Source: Polyangium spumosum (GTDB lineage: Bacteria > Myxococcota_A > Polyangia > Polyangiales > Polyangiaceae). From it: a stretch of 64,000 nucleotides of DNA. The stretch lies in the NCBI RefSeq assembly GCF_009649845.1, contig NZ_WJIE01000001.1, forward strand, positions 791,054 through 855,053, read 5' to 3'. Below, piece by piece: positions 51,273-60,056 of the stretch (its first letter is position 1; the number at the start of each line of letters is the position of its first letter). Below the pieces are notes generated by a model, which was not told where the DNA came from, did not search any database, and saw nothing but the letters and a program-made list of their open reading frames with translations. The translations under genes and the position numbers were made by a program.

Positions 51273-51854
51273 TCAGAACAACCCCCGCACCCCGAGCACC
51301 GTCCGATCCGGCCGGACGTCGATCATCGGCGTGATCGATTCGAACCCGCGCGGCAGCAACGCGGCCTCTCGCGGCTCGGGCGGCTCGTACTTCGAGAGGA
51401 AGGCCGCGTCGATGGCCACCCCGATGAGCGCACCCAGGTAGCTCCCGGCCCAGAGGTACTGGAAATAGATCCCGTCACATTTCTCGAAGACGCAGCCGAC
51501 CGGCATGGAGAGGCCCATCCCCAGCGCCGCCCCGCCCACGTTCATCCCGAGCACCGCAAAACCCCGCCCGACCCGCCCGTGCTTCCAGTGGACGATGGGC
51601 CCACCCAAAACGACGCCCCCGAGCCCGAGCGGCCAGACATAAGGATGCACGCCGAACAACGCCGCAGGAAACGTCCCCACGCCGAGCGACGCGCCCGCAA
51701 TGGTCAACGTCTGCCAGCCATACCAGACCTCGCGAGGCGCAGGGGATGGGAACACCTTGGCGGCAGGCGGCGCGGTGGGCTCCTCGGCAAGCCCAGCCGC
51801 AGGCGCAAGGAGGAGCGCCAGCAGGGCGGAGAGGGAGAGGACGCGGGCTTGCAT
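51273..51854 (-). CDS. secreted/membrane protein of unknown function
   Basis: A 193-aa protein with a signal peptide (cleaved near GLAEE) and about four to five hydrophobic, Gly-rich segments ('TLTIAGASLGVGTFPAALFG', 'VGGAALGMGLSMPVGCVFEK'), so it is probably an integral membrane protein. Cys residues flank a short loop (CVFEKCDG). No family is recognised; similar Gly-rich four-span proteins occur in myxobacteria. GTGAGGC lies before the ATG. Confidence 0.7.
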   Translation of the reverse strand: MQARVLSLSALLALLLAPAAGLAEEPTAPPAAKVFPSPAPREVWYGWQTLTIAGASLGVGTFPAALFGVHPYVWPLGLGGVVLGGPIVHWKHGRVGRGFAVLGMNVGGAALGMGLSMPVGCVFEKCDGIYFQYLWAGSYLGALIGVAIDAAFLSKYEPPEPREAALLPRGFESITPMIDVRPDRTVLGVRGLF

Positions 51855-52080
51855 GTTCGCCTCACGGGCAGGGTCCTCGTGGGCGGTTCAGATGTCAAGC
51901 CGCCGACCCGACCCCGCTCCGCGAAATCTTGGCGCGTGGCCCGAGGGACGAGACCTGACGAGAGCTCGTCACGCTGCGGGCTGCTCGCAATGTTCGGGTC
52001 GAGCGTGACCGGCGCCGATCGATGCGACACGCGCGGGCTGGCGCCGGCGCCGGCAGCACGGAAGATTACCGAGCACGCCG

Positions 52081-53628
52081 ATGAAGCCGACGCTGTGGGA
52101 GACGCTGAAGCGCCTGTTCTCCGCGGATTTCATGCCGCACGGACATTGTTATTTCTGGGAGCCGGGCCTCGTATGGCTCCAGGTGCTCTCGAACCTCGCG
52201 ATCGGCGCGGCTTACCTCTCGATCTCGCTCACCCTCGCGTACATCGTCCGCCGCATCCGGGACATACCTTTTCAATGGATGTACCTTTGTTTCGGGGTCT
52301 TCATCATCACGTGCGGGTTCACCCACTTCATGGACGTCTGGGTGATATGGACGCCCGTCTACTGGCTCGACGGATCCATCCGCGCCGTCACGGCCGTCGC
52401 GTCGGTGGGCACGGCCGTGCTGCTCTTTCCGCTCGTGCCGAAGGCCATCGCGCTCGCCGGCGCGGCGCGCCTGGCGCACGAGCGCGGCGTCCGCGTCGAG
52501 CAGCTCAACGTCGAGCTCGCGGCCCTCTACGAGAACACGCGCGAGACGCTCGCGGAGACGATCCCGCACCTCGTCTGGACCACGTCCCCGGACGGCACGC
52601 CGGACTATTTCAATCGACGGTTCATCGAGTATGCCGGGCCGGAGGTGGACCTCGAGACGGAATGGCACACGATCGTGCATCCCGACGACGTGGAGAGCGT
52701 GCTCGCGGGCTGGAGAGAGAGCCTCCGGACGGGTGACGCGTACGGGGTCGACGGCCGGCTGCGGCGCCACGACGGCGTCTACCGCTGGTTCCTCGTTCGC
52801 GGGCTGCCGCTCAGGGACAAACACGGCCGCATCGTGAAATGGTTCGGCACGTGCACGGACGTCGAAGAGGAGAGACGCATCGCCGAAGAACGCGAGCGGC
52901 TGCTCGCGCGGTCGCAGGAGGCCGTCCGGAGCCGCGACGTCTTCCTCGCCGTCGCCGCCCACGAGCTGAAGACCCCGCTCACCCCGCTGCGCTTCGAGGC
53001 CGAGCTGCTGCTCGAGTCGGCCCGGGAGCGGCGCCTCGACCGCTTGACGCCGGAGCGGCTGGAGAAACGCGCCGCCGTCCTCGAGCGGCAAACCCGGCGG
53101 CTCGAGGAGCTCGTCAGCGTATTGCTCGACGTCGCCCGCATCGCAGGCGGAAAGTTCGAACTCGCCCTCGCCGACGTGGACCTCGGCGAGGTCGTCCGCG
53201 AGGTCGTCCAGCGGCACAAGCAGGCGGCGAGGAGCGAAGGCGCCGAGCTCGAGCTCCACATCGCGGAGGGCGCCGTCGGGCGCTGGGATCGTCTGCGGCT
53301 CGATCAGATCGTCACGAATCTTTTCACGAACGCCCTGAAATACGGTCAAGGCAAGCCGATCACGGTGGAGGTGGAGGCGCGCGAGGACGTCGTGATCCTC
53401 CGGGTGAAGGACCGGGGGATCGGCATCGCGGAGGCGGATCAGGGGCGCATCTTCGAGCGGTTCGAGCGCGCGGCCTCCGAGCGGCACTATGGCGGCCTCG
53501 GCCTCGGGTTATGGCTCAGCCGAGAGCTCGTCACGGCGCTCGGCGGGACCGTCCGCGTGCAGAGCGAGCTCGGCGCAGGCGCGACGTTCACCGTGGAGCT
53601 GCCGCGCGCGCCGCGCTCTCCCGCCTGA
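52081..53628 (+). CDS. ethylene-receptor-like PAS histidine kinase
   Basis: A 515-aa histidine kinase. The N-terminal three-span domain (residues 20-110) matches the plant/cyanobacterial ethylene-binding domain: PHGHCYFWEPGLVWLQ, AAYLSIS, and ITCGFTHFMDVW with Cys 78 and His 82, the copper ligands of ETR1 (Cys65/His69). The residue corresponding to ETR1 Asp25 is Asn 38 and Pro36 is Ser 49, so ethylene affinity is uncertain. A PAS domain (about 155-275), HisKA ('AVAAHELKTPLTPLRFEAEL') and HATPase ('NLFTNALKYGQG', 'YGGLGLGLWLSR') follow. A single-domain response regulator is 59 nt downstream. Confidence 0.9.
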   Translation: MKPTLWETLKRLFSADFMPHGHCYFWEPGLVWLQVLSNLAIGAAYLSISLTLAYIVRRIRDIPFQWMYLCFGVFIITCGFTHFMDVWVIWTPVYWLDGSIRAVTAVASVGTAVLLFPLVPKAIALAGAARLAHERGVRVEQLNVELAALYENTRETLAETIPHLVWTTSPDGTPDYFNRRFIEYAGPEVDLETEWHTIVHPDDVESVLAGWRESLRTGDAYGVDGRLRRHDGVYRWFLVRGLPLRDKHGRIVKWFGTCTDVEEERRIAEERERLLARSQEAVRSRDVFLAVAAHELKTPLTPLRFEAELLLESARERRLDRLTPERLEKRAAVLERQTRRLEELVSVLLDVARIAGGKFELALADVDLGEVVREVVQRHKQAARSEGAELELHIAEGAVGRWDRLRLDQIVTNLFTNALKYGQGKPITVEVEAREDVVILRVKDRGIGIAEADQGRIFERFERAASERHYGGLGLGLWLSRELVTALGGTVRVQSELGAGATFTVELPRAPRSPA

Positions 53629-53687
53629 CGACGCAGGGCACCTCAAAACCGTAGAGCGCGAGAGCTCGAGGGGGCTATAGTCTCGTA

Positions 53688-54050
53688 ATGTGCCAGGTTC
53701 TCGTCGTGGACGATAACGAGGATATTCGCGAGACGATGCGGGATTTCCTGGAGGAAGAGGGGTACCACGTCGTGACCGCGAAAAACGGAGCGGACGCGCT
53801 CTCGCGGCTCGAGCAGCTCGAGGCGGGCAAGCTCCCCTGCCTCATGCTGGTGGATCTCCTGATGCCGGTGATGGACGGCGTCGAGTTGATCCGCCGGCTC
53901 CGTGAGAGCGCGCGGTTCGCCCCGGTCCCCGTGATAGCGATCTCGGCCGCCTCGACGGTGGATCCTCCCCCCGGGACACGGCTCTTGCCCAAACCCGTCG
54001 GCCCGACGGTGATCCTGGAGGAGGTGCGCAACGCCTGCGGCGCGCCCTGA
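53688..54050 (+). CDS. single-domain response regulator
   Basis: A 120-aa receiver domain without output domain: acidic pocket VDDNED, phospho-acceptor Asp in 'LMLVDLLMPVMDG', Ser/Thr 'VIAISAAS' and Lys in 'LPKPVG'. It is the likely phosphorylation target of the ethylene-receptor-like kinase encoded just upstream and may act on a flagellar, gliding or enzyme partner, as CheY/SpoF-type proteins do. Confidence 0.9.
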   Translation: MCQVLVVDDNEDIRETMRDFLEEEGYHVVTAKNGADALSRLEQLEAGKLPCLMLVDLLMPVMDGVELIRRLRESARFAPVPVIAISAASTVDPPPGTRLLPKPVGPTVILEEVRNACGAP

Positions 54051-54065
54051 AAGCGCGATCGAGGC

Positions 54066-54500
54066 TCATCCGTCGAGGCGTCTCGCGAGCTCCTCCAGGC
54101 GAGCCTGGATCTGCCCGCGGGCCGCGCGGAAACGCTCGATCATCTGCTCGCGTGATAACGTCGGGTCGTCACTCGCGGGATCGGGGATGGGCCAGTGGAG
54201 CCGCGGGACCTTGCCCAGAAAGACGGGACAAACCTCCTCGGCGCAGAGCGTGATGACGAGATCGACCGACACTGGCTCGATCGTGTCCACCGATTTCGAG
54301 GCGTGCGTGGTCAAGTCGATGCCGAGCTCGCGCGTCACTTCGATGGCGAAGGGGTTGACGCGGGACGGGCGGCTGCCGGCGCTCTGGACCCGGACGTGAT
54401 CACCAAAGAGCTTGCGCGCGAGGCCTTCCGCCATCTGGCTGCGGGCCGAGTTCGCGACGCAGAGAAACAGAATGCTCCTGGGGGTGGACATGGGCGTCAT
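54066..54500 (-). CDS. arsC: arsenate reductase, low-MW phosphatase fold (ArsC)
   Basis: A 144-aa reductase. The P-loop CVANSARS (Cys 14-Ser 21) carries the nucleophilic Cys and the Arg. Cys 86 and Cys 91 (CAEEVC) could form the redox relay, though spaced 5 apart rather than 7 as in Bacillus ArsC. Reaction: arsenate to arsenite, coupled to a small thiol reductant. Its ATG overlaps the acr3 stop (ATGA), so it is translated from the same transcript. It ends 15 nt from the stop of the response regulator. Confidence 0.92.
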   Translation of the reverse strand: MTPMSTPRSILFLCVANSARSQMAEGLARKLFGDHVRVQSAGSRPSRVNPFAIEVTRELGIDLTTHASKSVDTIEPVSVDLVITLCAEEVCPVFLGKVPRLHWPIPDPASDDPTLSREQMIERFRAARGQIQARLEELARRLDG

Positions 54501-55645
54501 CCGTGGGCCTCCGATTCCGTGGGGGTCTGCGCGCAGGGCGCCGGTACGACATCGACCCCGCCCGGGAAAAACCGCTTGCCCAGCCAGAGCGCGACGTGGA
54601 CGAGCCCGATCAGGACGGGCACCTCGACGAGCGGACCGATGACGGCCGCGAACGCCGCTCCGCTATGGATCCCGAACGTCGCGATGGCGACCGCGATGGC
54701 GAGCTCGAAGTTGTTCGACGACGCGGTGAAAGACAACGTGGCGGCCTGCTTGTAATTCGAGCCGACGCGCTTGCTCAGGAAAAACGAGACGAAGAACATC
54801 ACGACGAAGTAAATCAGGAGCGGCGCCGCGATCCGGAGCACGTCGAGCGGGAGCTCGACGATGGTCTCGCCCTTCAGGGAGAACATCACCACGATGGTGA
54901 AGAGCAACGCGACGAGCGTGATCGGCCCGATGCGCGGGACGAAGCGCTGCTGATACCAGTCGACCCCCCTGGAAGACACGAGCACCCGGCGCGTGAGGAA
55001 CCCGGCCGCGAACGGGACGCCCAGGTAAATGGCGACGCTCTTCGCGATCTCGAGGATGGTGATGTTCACGACCGCGCCCTCGAGCCCGAGCCAGGAGGGC
55101 AGGAGTGTCGCGAAGAAATACGCGTACACCGAGAAAAACAGCACCTGGAAGATCGAGTTGAAGGCGACGAGCCCGGCGCAGTATTCGGTGTCGCCCTTCG
55201 CGAGGTCGTTCCAGACGATGACCATCGCGATGCAGCGCGCGAGCCCGATGAGGATGAGCCCCAGCATGTATTCGGGTTTGTCGTGCAGGAAGAGCACGGC
55301 GAGGCCGAACATCAAGGCCGGGCCGATGATCCAGTTCTGCACGAGCGAGAGCGCGAGCACGCGATTGTTGCGAAATACCTGCCCGAGCTGCTCGTAGCGG
55401 ACCTTCGCGAGCGGGGGATACATCATCACGATGAGCCCGATGGCGATCGGGATCGAGGTCGTGCCCACGCTGAGGCGATTCAAGAACGCCGTGAAGCCGG
55501 GCGCCGCGTAGCCGAGGGCCACGCCGAGGCCCATGGCGAGGAAGATCCACAACGTCAGGTAACGATCGAGGAACGAGAGCTTGCCGGCGATGCCGGCGTT
55601 CGCGGATTGCATGTCGTCAGCTCGTCCTTGCTTCCGTTCGTTCAT
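54497..55645 (-). CDS. acr3: arsenite efflux permease (ACR3)
   Basis: A 382-aa polytopic permease (about ten spans) of the BASS/ACR3 group. The conserved Cys is in '[20 protein letters not shown]', and the segment '[20 protein letters not shown]' is family-typical. It exports arsenite across the inner membrane, using proton motive force. Start ATG 55645 (or 55612). The upstream 11 nt around the start (TCGACGATGAA in the coding sense) is the same as at arsR, suggesting co-regulation. No ArsA ATPase is present. Confidence 0.95.
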   Translation of the reverse strand: MNERKQGRADDMQSANAGIAGKLSFLDRYLTLWIFLAMGLGVALGYAAPGFTAFLNRLSVGTTSIPIAIGLIVMMYPPLAKVRYEQLGQVFRNNRVLALSLVQNWIIGPALMFGLAVLFLHDKPEYMLGLILIGLARCIAMVIVWNDLAKGDTEYCAGLVAFNSIFQVLFFSVYAYFFATLLPSWLGLEGAVVNITILEIAKSVAIYLGVPFAAGFLTRRVLVSSRGVDWYQQRFVPRIGPITLVALLFTIVVMFSLKGETIVELPLDVLRIAAPLLIYFVVMFFVSFFLSKRVGSNYKQAATLSFTASSNNFELAIAVAIATFGIHSGAAFAAVIGPLVEVPVLIGLVHVALWLGKRFFPGGVDVVPAPCAQTPTESEAHG

Positions 55646-55677
55646 CGTCGATGATCGATGAAGAAGGCAAAAAAAAC

Positions 55678-56025
55678 TCAGAGCCCACCCACGAGCGCCT
55701 TGAGGCGCCGGAGGGCGGCGGGTTCGATGCAGTAACAGACACGCGGCCCGTCGACCTCGCCACGGACGAGCCCGGCTTCCTTCAGGATCTTCAGGTGTTG
55801 CGAGACGGTCGACTGCGCGAGCGGCAGCTCGTCCACGATGTCCCCGCAGATACACGAGGTCTTCCGGGCGAGGATGCGGAGGATCTGCACCCGGGCAGGG
55901 TGAGCAATGGCCTTGGCCAGCGCCGCCAGCTCCTCATCGGCCTCCCGCCCTTCCACCGGGCGCAGGTCCTGCGCGGTGTTCGGCGCAGGACAGCAGGAGG
56001 GCCCGGGGGGTGCGTCACCTTTCAT
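55678..56025 (-). CDS. arsR: ArsR-family repressor
   Basis: A 115-aa winged-helix repressor. The recognition helix is '[20 protein letters not shown]'. Cysteines are at 11-12 (SCCPAP), 58 and 60 (TSCICGD), and 97 and 99 (VCYC); the CxC in helix 3 is the classical arsenite site, and the C-terminal CxC may add a ligand. It should derepress the operon when As(III) binds. The inverted repeat ATCGTC/GACGAT just at its start codon is a candidate operator. It is the first gene of arsR-acr3-arsC, 32 nt before acr3. Confidence 0.93.
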   Translation of the reverse strand: MKGDAPPGPSCCPAPNTAQDLRPVEGREADEELAALAKAIAHPARVQILRILARKTSCICGDIVDELPLAQSTVSQHLKILKEAGLVRGEVDGPRVCYCIEPAALRRLKALVGGL

Positions 56026-56039
56026 CGTCGAAGGACGAT
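56024..56039. promoter_or_regulatory. inverted repeat at the arsR start (candidate ArsR operator)
   Basis: ATCGTC (56024-56029) and GACGAT (56034-56039) are perfect 6-bp inverted arms with a 4-bp spacer; the ATG of arsR is embedded in the first arm. The sequence TTCATCGTCGA occurs again at the acr3 start (55641-55651), which supports a regulatory site rather than chance. Confidence 0.5.
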
Positions 56040-56062
56040 ATAACGGCAGGGCGCAGGTCGCG

Positions 56063-56734
56063 TCAAGCGCCCTCGGCAGGACCGGCGATCGGCCCCTCGC
56101 GTGGGCCTCGAAGCAAACGCAGCGAGAGCTCGACATGCACGTCGGCCAGCGCGTCGACGGGGAGCTGCTCGGACGGCTCGTACCAGTATGGAATGCGCAC
56201 GCCCATCGCAGAGAGCGCCGCCAAGGTCGCCCCCTTGTCGGGGAGGGAAAAATGCCCCAATGCCACCCCTCGCTCGACGACCTGGAGGACGAGCGCCCTG
56301 GCCTCTTCACGAATCGCGAGCGCTGGAGCGGCGAGCTCGGCGCTCAACGAATAAATCTCTTCATTGACCACCACCGCCAGGTGCGGATACGTCGCGTGCA
56401 AGACGGTGTGGACACGAATGAGCGCGCACAGTTGATCGACCGGATCGGCGCCCGCGTCCAGGAGCGCCGCCCGCAAGGCGGATGCATGCACCTCGTGGCC
56501 CACGCGGACGAGCTCCGCGAGGACGTGATCCTTGGAGGGAAAGTGCGCGTAGAGCGCGCTCGGCTGCAGGTTCAGCGCCTTGGCCATGTCGCGGACCGAG
56601 GTGCCGTGAAAACCTCTGTTCGCGAAGAGCTGCAGGGCCACCTCCAGGATCCGTCGCCGCGTGCCCTCGGGCACGGAGGACGGCGGGAGGGTCGCCTTTC
56701 CAGCCCGCAGACGTGAGGCCCTGAGTGCGCTCAT
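56063..56734 (-). CDS. TetR-family transcriptional regulator
   Basis: A 223-aa TetR regulator: helix-turn-helix at about 25-70 ('[20 protein letters not shown]', '[20 protein letters not shown]') and an all-helical ligand domain of the kind that binds acyl-CoA or similar ('[20 protein letters not shown]'). It is transcribed divergently from the next gene and upstream of arsR, whose start is 37 nt beyond its stop. GAACGTTC (56752-56759) lies just before its start codon and may be its own operator. The target genes are unknown. Confidence 0.88.
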   Translation of the reverse strand: MSALRASRLRAGKATLPPSSVPEGTRRRILEVALQLFANRGFHGTSVRDMAKALNLQPSALYAHFPSKDHVLAELVRVGHEVHASALRAALLDAGADPVDQLCALIRVHTVLHATYPHLAVVVNEEIYSLSAELAAPALAIREEARALVLQVVERGVALGHFSLPDKGATLAALSAMGVRIPYWYEPSEQLPVDALADVHVELSLRLLRGPREGPIAGPAEGA

Positions 56735-56751
56735 GACGGGATTTTCTGAAG

Positions 56752-56759
56752 GAACGTTC
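56752..56759. promoter_or_regulatory. 8-bp palindrome before the TetR gene
   Basis: GAACGTTC lies about 17 bp upstream of the TetR start (56734, minus strand). TetR regulators frequently bind short palindromes in their own promoter, so this is a candidate operator; single short palindromes are also common by chance. Confidence 0.3.
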
Positions 56760-56925
56760 GTCCAGGCTGGCGTAGCAGGAGTCTCCCAGGTGGGTCAACG
56801 GGAACCGTCCGCGGTCCGAGCGCTGGCCCAGGCGAGCGGCGATTGTCTCGCGCGCGGAATCTTGCCGACCTTCCGCCCCTGCTTCTATGCTGCCGCTGTT
56901 CTGCTGGATTTTTGCGCGGAGAGCC

Positions 56926-57477
56926 ATGTACGCGACGCTGGTCGAGCACGTTGGGACGGGGAACATGATTCGCCTCGAGCGGCGCCTGTCGGGCGAGCCG
57001 TCGCTGCATGGGTACCTCCTGGGCCTCGGCTCCGAGCTCGGGCTCATCCACTGCTTCGATGACTTCGAGCCCGACGGCTACACGCTCTTCCGCGTGGAAG
57101 ACGTGCTGGCGTACGAGCGCGGCCCCCACGAGGAGCACTGGGACCGCATGCTCACCGGCGAGGGCCTGCTCGGAGGGCTGCGCCTGCCCTTCGAGGTCGA
57201 CCTGCGCGGCTTCCCCGCCGCGCTGCGCTCGATCCAGATGCACTACGCCGACGTCATCATCGAGTGCGAGGACGAAGGCGACAGCGACGGCGACTTCTAC
57301 CTCGGCCGGCTGCTCGAGATCGGCGAGGACACGGTGCTCTTGCACTACGTGGACGCGCTCGGGCGCTGGGACGAGGCGCCGACGATGATCCCCGTGCAGC
57401 GGATCACGAAGGTGCAGTTCGACACGCCCTACCTGCGGCGCTTCATGCGGTACACGGCGCCGTTCCCGACACACTGA
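56926..57477 (+). CDS. hypothetical protein, 183 aa
   Basis: Not recognised. The soluble sequence has 'LLGLGSELGLIHCFDDFEPD', 'IIECEDEGDSDGDFYLGRLL' and 'GRWDEAPTMIPVQRITKVQF', which reads like a small beta-rich domain with acidic loops. The ATG at 56926 is chosen because GGAGAG lies just upstream and the preceding in-frame codons are hydrophobic and gene-unlike. It overlaps the 3' end of the opposite-strand GlgA-like gene by 35 bp. Confidence 0.75.
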   Translation: MYATLVEHVGTGNMIRLERRLSGEPSLHGYLLGLGSELGLIHCFDDFEPDGYTLFRVEDVLAYERGPHEEHWDRMLTGEGLLGGLRLPFEVDLRGFPAALRSIQMHYADVIIECEDEGDSDGDFYLGRLLEIGEDTVLLHYVDALGRWDEAPTMIPVQRITKVQFDTPYLRRFMRYTAPFPTH

Positions 57478-58819
57478 GCCGGCCGTAGAGGTGCGCGTAG
57501 AGGCCCGCCGGGCGCTCCCAGCCAGGTGAGAGGCGAAGGACGCGGCGGCGCAAGGAGGCGCCGTCCGGGCCGCCGAGGTGCGCCATGGCGCGGCGGACCG
57601 CGAGGACGAGGGCGTCGGCAGCAGGCGCGTCGAAGAGGAAGGCGGTGCCGCGGCCCGGATGGGCCGTTTCGTCGACGAGGGTGTCGGCGAGGCCGCCGGT
57701 GCGCCGAGCGACGGGCACGGCGCCGTAACGCTGCGCTTCGAGCTGCACGACGCCACAAGGCTCGAAGCGGGAGGGCATGATCAGGAGGTCGGCCGCGGCG
57801 AGCAAGCGGCGGGCGCGTGGATCGGAGACGCGGCCGAGGTAACACGCGTGGGCCGGGTGCGCGGCGGCGGCGGCGGCGAGGGCGCGTTCGAGCGGCGCGT
57901 CGCCGGCCCCGGCCACGACGACGGTCGCGCCGGCGCGGCAGAGAGGCGCGATCGACGCGGCGATGAGGTCCGCGCCTTTTTGCGGGACGATCCGGCCGAG
58001 TGAGGCGACGAGCGGGCGCGCGTCGTCGACGTCGAGCCCCTCTTCCGCGAGGAAGGCGCGCTTGCAGACCCGCTTGCCTTCGAGATCGTCGGGGCCAAAG
58101 GGCGCGGCGAGCGCGGGATCTCGCGCAGGATCCCAGGCGTCGAGGTCGATGCCGTTGAGGATGCCGAGCACGCCGCGGCCCTGCCCTGCCCGCGCGCGCA
58201 ACACGCCGTCGAGCAGCTCGCCGCAGGCGGGGTCGAGGATCTCGCGGGCGTACGTGGGCGAGACCGTGGTGACGGCGTCGGCGGCGAGGAGGCCGGCCTT
58301 GAGCAGGTTCACGCGGCCATGGAACTCGAGGGCGCCCGGGCGGAAGTGCGAGGGGCCGAGGCCGAGGAGCTCCACCGTCTCCGGCGGGAAGACGCCCTGA
58401 AAGGCGAGGTTGTGGATCGTGAGCACGCTGCGAGGGCGCGAGGCGCCGGCCTCGCGGAGCAGGTACGGGACGGCCGCGCCGGGCCAGTCGTGCACGTGCA
58501 CCACGTCGAAGCCCGCGGCCATGGCGGCGGCGGCGCGCGCGAAGAGGGCGAAGCGCCGCGCGTTTTCGTGCTCGCCGTCGCCCTCGCGGCCGTAGACGCC
58601 GAGGTGCGCGGGGACGTCGGGGATCACGACGACGCGGGCGCGGAGGCCCGGCGCGAGGGAGAGCTCGTGCTCGAGCGCTACGCCCGGAGGCGCGGGGATC
58701 ACCACGGTGACGTCGTGGCCGAGGCGCGCGAGGGCGCGGGCGAGCCCGGCGACGCCGTCTGCGATGCCGCCAAAACGAACGAGCGGCGCGAGCTCGGCCG
58801 CGACGTGGAGGACCTTCAT
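57443..58819 (-). CDS. glgA: glycogen/starch synthase-like glycosyltransferase (GlgA)
   Basis: A 458-aa GT5-family enzyme, close to the usual 470-500 aa. N-terminal ADP-glucose-binding motif: 'VLHVAAELAPLVRFGGIADG' (the canonical KxGGLAD is RFGGIAD here). Other GlgA features: 'VHVHDWPGAAVPYLL', 'LTIHNLAFQGVFPPE', 'GRIVPQKGADLIAASI' and the Glu-containing 'MPSRFEPCGVVQLEAQRYGA'. It transfers glucose from ADP-glucose or UDP-glucose to an alpha-1,4-glucan. No other glycogen gene is visible. It begins 4 nt after the stop of the cysteine-rich lipoprotein, so the two are coupled. Confidence 0.9.
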   Translation of the reverse strand: MKVLHVAAELAPLVRFGGIADGVAGLARALARLGHDVTVVIPAPPGVALEHELSLAPGLRARVVVIPDVPAHLGVYGREGDGEHENARRFALFARAAAAMAAGFDVVHVHDWPGAAVPYLLREAGASRPRSVLTIHNLAFQGVFPPETVELLGLGPSHFRPGALEFHGRVNLLKAGLLAADAVTTVSPTYAREILDPACGELLDGVLRARAGQGRGVLGILNGIDLDAWDPARDPALAAPFGPDDLEGKRVCKRAFLAEEGLDVDDARPLVASLGRIVPQKGADLIAASIAPLCRAGATVVVAGAGDAPLERALAAAAAAHPAHACYLGRVSDPRARRLLAAADLLIMPSRFEPCGVVQLEAQRYGAVPVARRTGGLADTLVDETAHPGRGTAFLFDAPAADALVLAVRRAMAHLGGPDGASLRRRVLRLSPGWERPAGLYAHLYGRLSVSGTAPCTA

Positions 58820-58823
58820 CCCA

Positions 58824-60002
58824 TCAAGGCGGACAGACGCCGCAGTCCTGCGGGCAGGAGCAAGCGTTCTCGCTGCCGGGTACACATGCGCCGTCGCCGC
58901 AGATGCTGGCGCAGAGGCCACAATCGTCGGGGCAGTCGCATCCGGTCTCGTAGGGCGCGCACACGCCGTCGCCGCAGAAGCTCACGGGGCAGTCGCTCGG
59001 GCACGTCAGGATCTCGCTGCAGTGACAGGCACCGTCGCCGCACGTGGGGCCGCAGTCCTCGACGCAGCTCGCGCACGTCTCGCCGAAGTCACACGCGCCG
59101 TTGCCGCAGCAGTCGCCACAATCGCCCGGGCAAGTCGCGCACGTCTCGTCGTCCGCGCAGGTGCCGTCGCCGCAGCACTTGCCGCAGTCTTCCTCGCAGG
59201 TGGAGCAGGTCTCGCCGGAGTCGCACTTGCCGTTGCCGCAGCACTCGCCGCAGTCCTCGACGCAGCTCGCGCACGTCTCGCCGAAGTCGCACTTGTCGTT
59301 GCCGCAGCACACGCCGCAGTCCTTCGAGCAGCTCGCGCACGTCTCGCCGAAGTCACACGCGCCGTTGCCGCAACACTTGCCGCAGTCGAGCGAGCAGCTC
59401 GAGCACGTCTCGGTGCCTTCGCAGACGCCGTCGCCGCAGTCGCAGCCGCAGTCCTGCGGGCAAGGGCCACACGACTCGCCAGGGACACACGCGCCGTCAC
59501 CGCAGTTCAACTGCGGAACGCAGGTGGTCTCGCCGCTGCCCGGAGGATCCTCGGTGCAGAGGTATCCCTTCTGGCAATCCTGGCCGATGCACACACACGG
59601 CAAGATGAGCGGGATGCGGCCCGTGGTGCCCGCGGCGAAGGTGATGTCGCGCGTCGAGGCGACGCTCCCGCCTCCCTCGACGGCGAACTCGAACGTGGCG
59701 AGCGCGTTGTGGCTCGCGCCCGCGGGCGCCGCGAGCAGGATCCGCCGCGGGACAGGCAGCGCCGCGACGCCCTCGATGGGGATGGTCTCGGAGACGTCGA
59801 GGTGATCCCCCGTCTCGACGTCGAGCGCGATCGCGCGGAGGTCCGCGGCGCACTCCGGCCCGACGCCCATGACGAGCGTAACGTCGGTGGACGCGAGCGT
59901 CACGACGTCGCTCCCGCAATGCAAGCCGCAGACGACGAGGAAAAAAGCGAGCGCCACGAAAGCGACGCCGCGGAGCGCGAGAGGTGCAGGCCGCCGGGAC
60001 AT
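58824..60002 (-). CDS. lipoprotein with cysteine-rich repeats
   Basis: A 392-aa exported protein. The signal peptide ends in VCGLHC (lipoprotein). Residues 40-170 form a beta-rich domain ('GRIPLILPCVC'). From about residue 180 to the end it has nine or ten Cys-rich repeats of about 21 residues, of the kind C-G-x-G-x-C-D-x-G-E-T-C-x-x-C-x-x-D-C-G, with about six Cys per repeat, typical of myxobacterial Cys-rich surface proteins. It is expected to be a disulphide-knotted surface/periplasmic protein. The stop lies 4 nt before the GlgA-like start, an unexpected coupling. Confidence 0.85.
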   Translation of the reverse strand: MSRRPAPLALRGVAFVALAFFLVVCGLHCGSDVVTLASTDVTLVMGVGPECAADLRAIALDVETGDHLDVSETIPIEGVAALPVPRRILLAAPAGASHNALATFEFAVEGGGSVASTRDITFAAGTTGRIPLILPCVCIGQDCQKGYLCTEDPPGSGETTCVPQLNCGDGACVPGESCGPCPQDCGCDCGDGVCEGTETCSSCSLDCGKCCGNGACDFGETCASCSKDCGVCCGNDKCDFGETCASCVEDCGECCGNGKCDSGETCSTCEEDCGKCCGDGTCADDETCATCPGDCGDCCGNGACDFGETCASCVEDCGPTCGDGACHCSEILTCPSDCPVSFCGDGVCAPYETGCDCPDDCGLCASICGDGACVPGSENACSCPQDCGVCPP

Positions 60003-60056
60003 GGAATCATCGTCGCGCCGATCGCGGCGCGGGCGCAATCCGAACGGGCGTCCTCG

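Noticed and set aside
50854-51441. Open frames over the 43-bp repeat array in several frames and on both strands
   Set aside because: Direct result of the repeat; all frames give near-identical low-complexity peptides.
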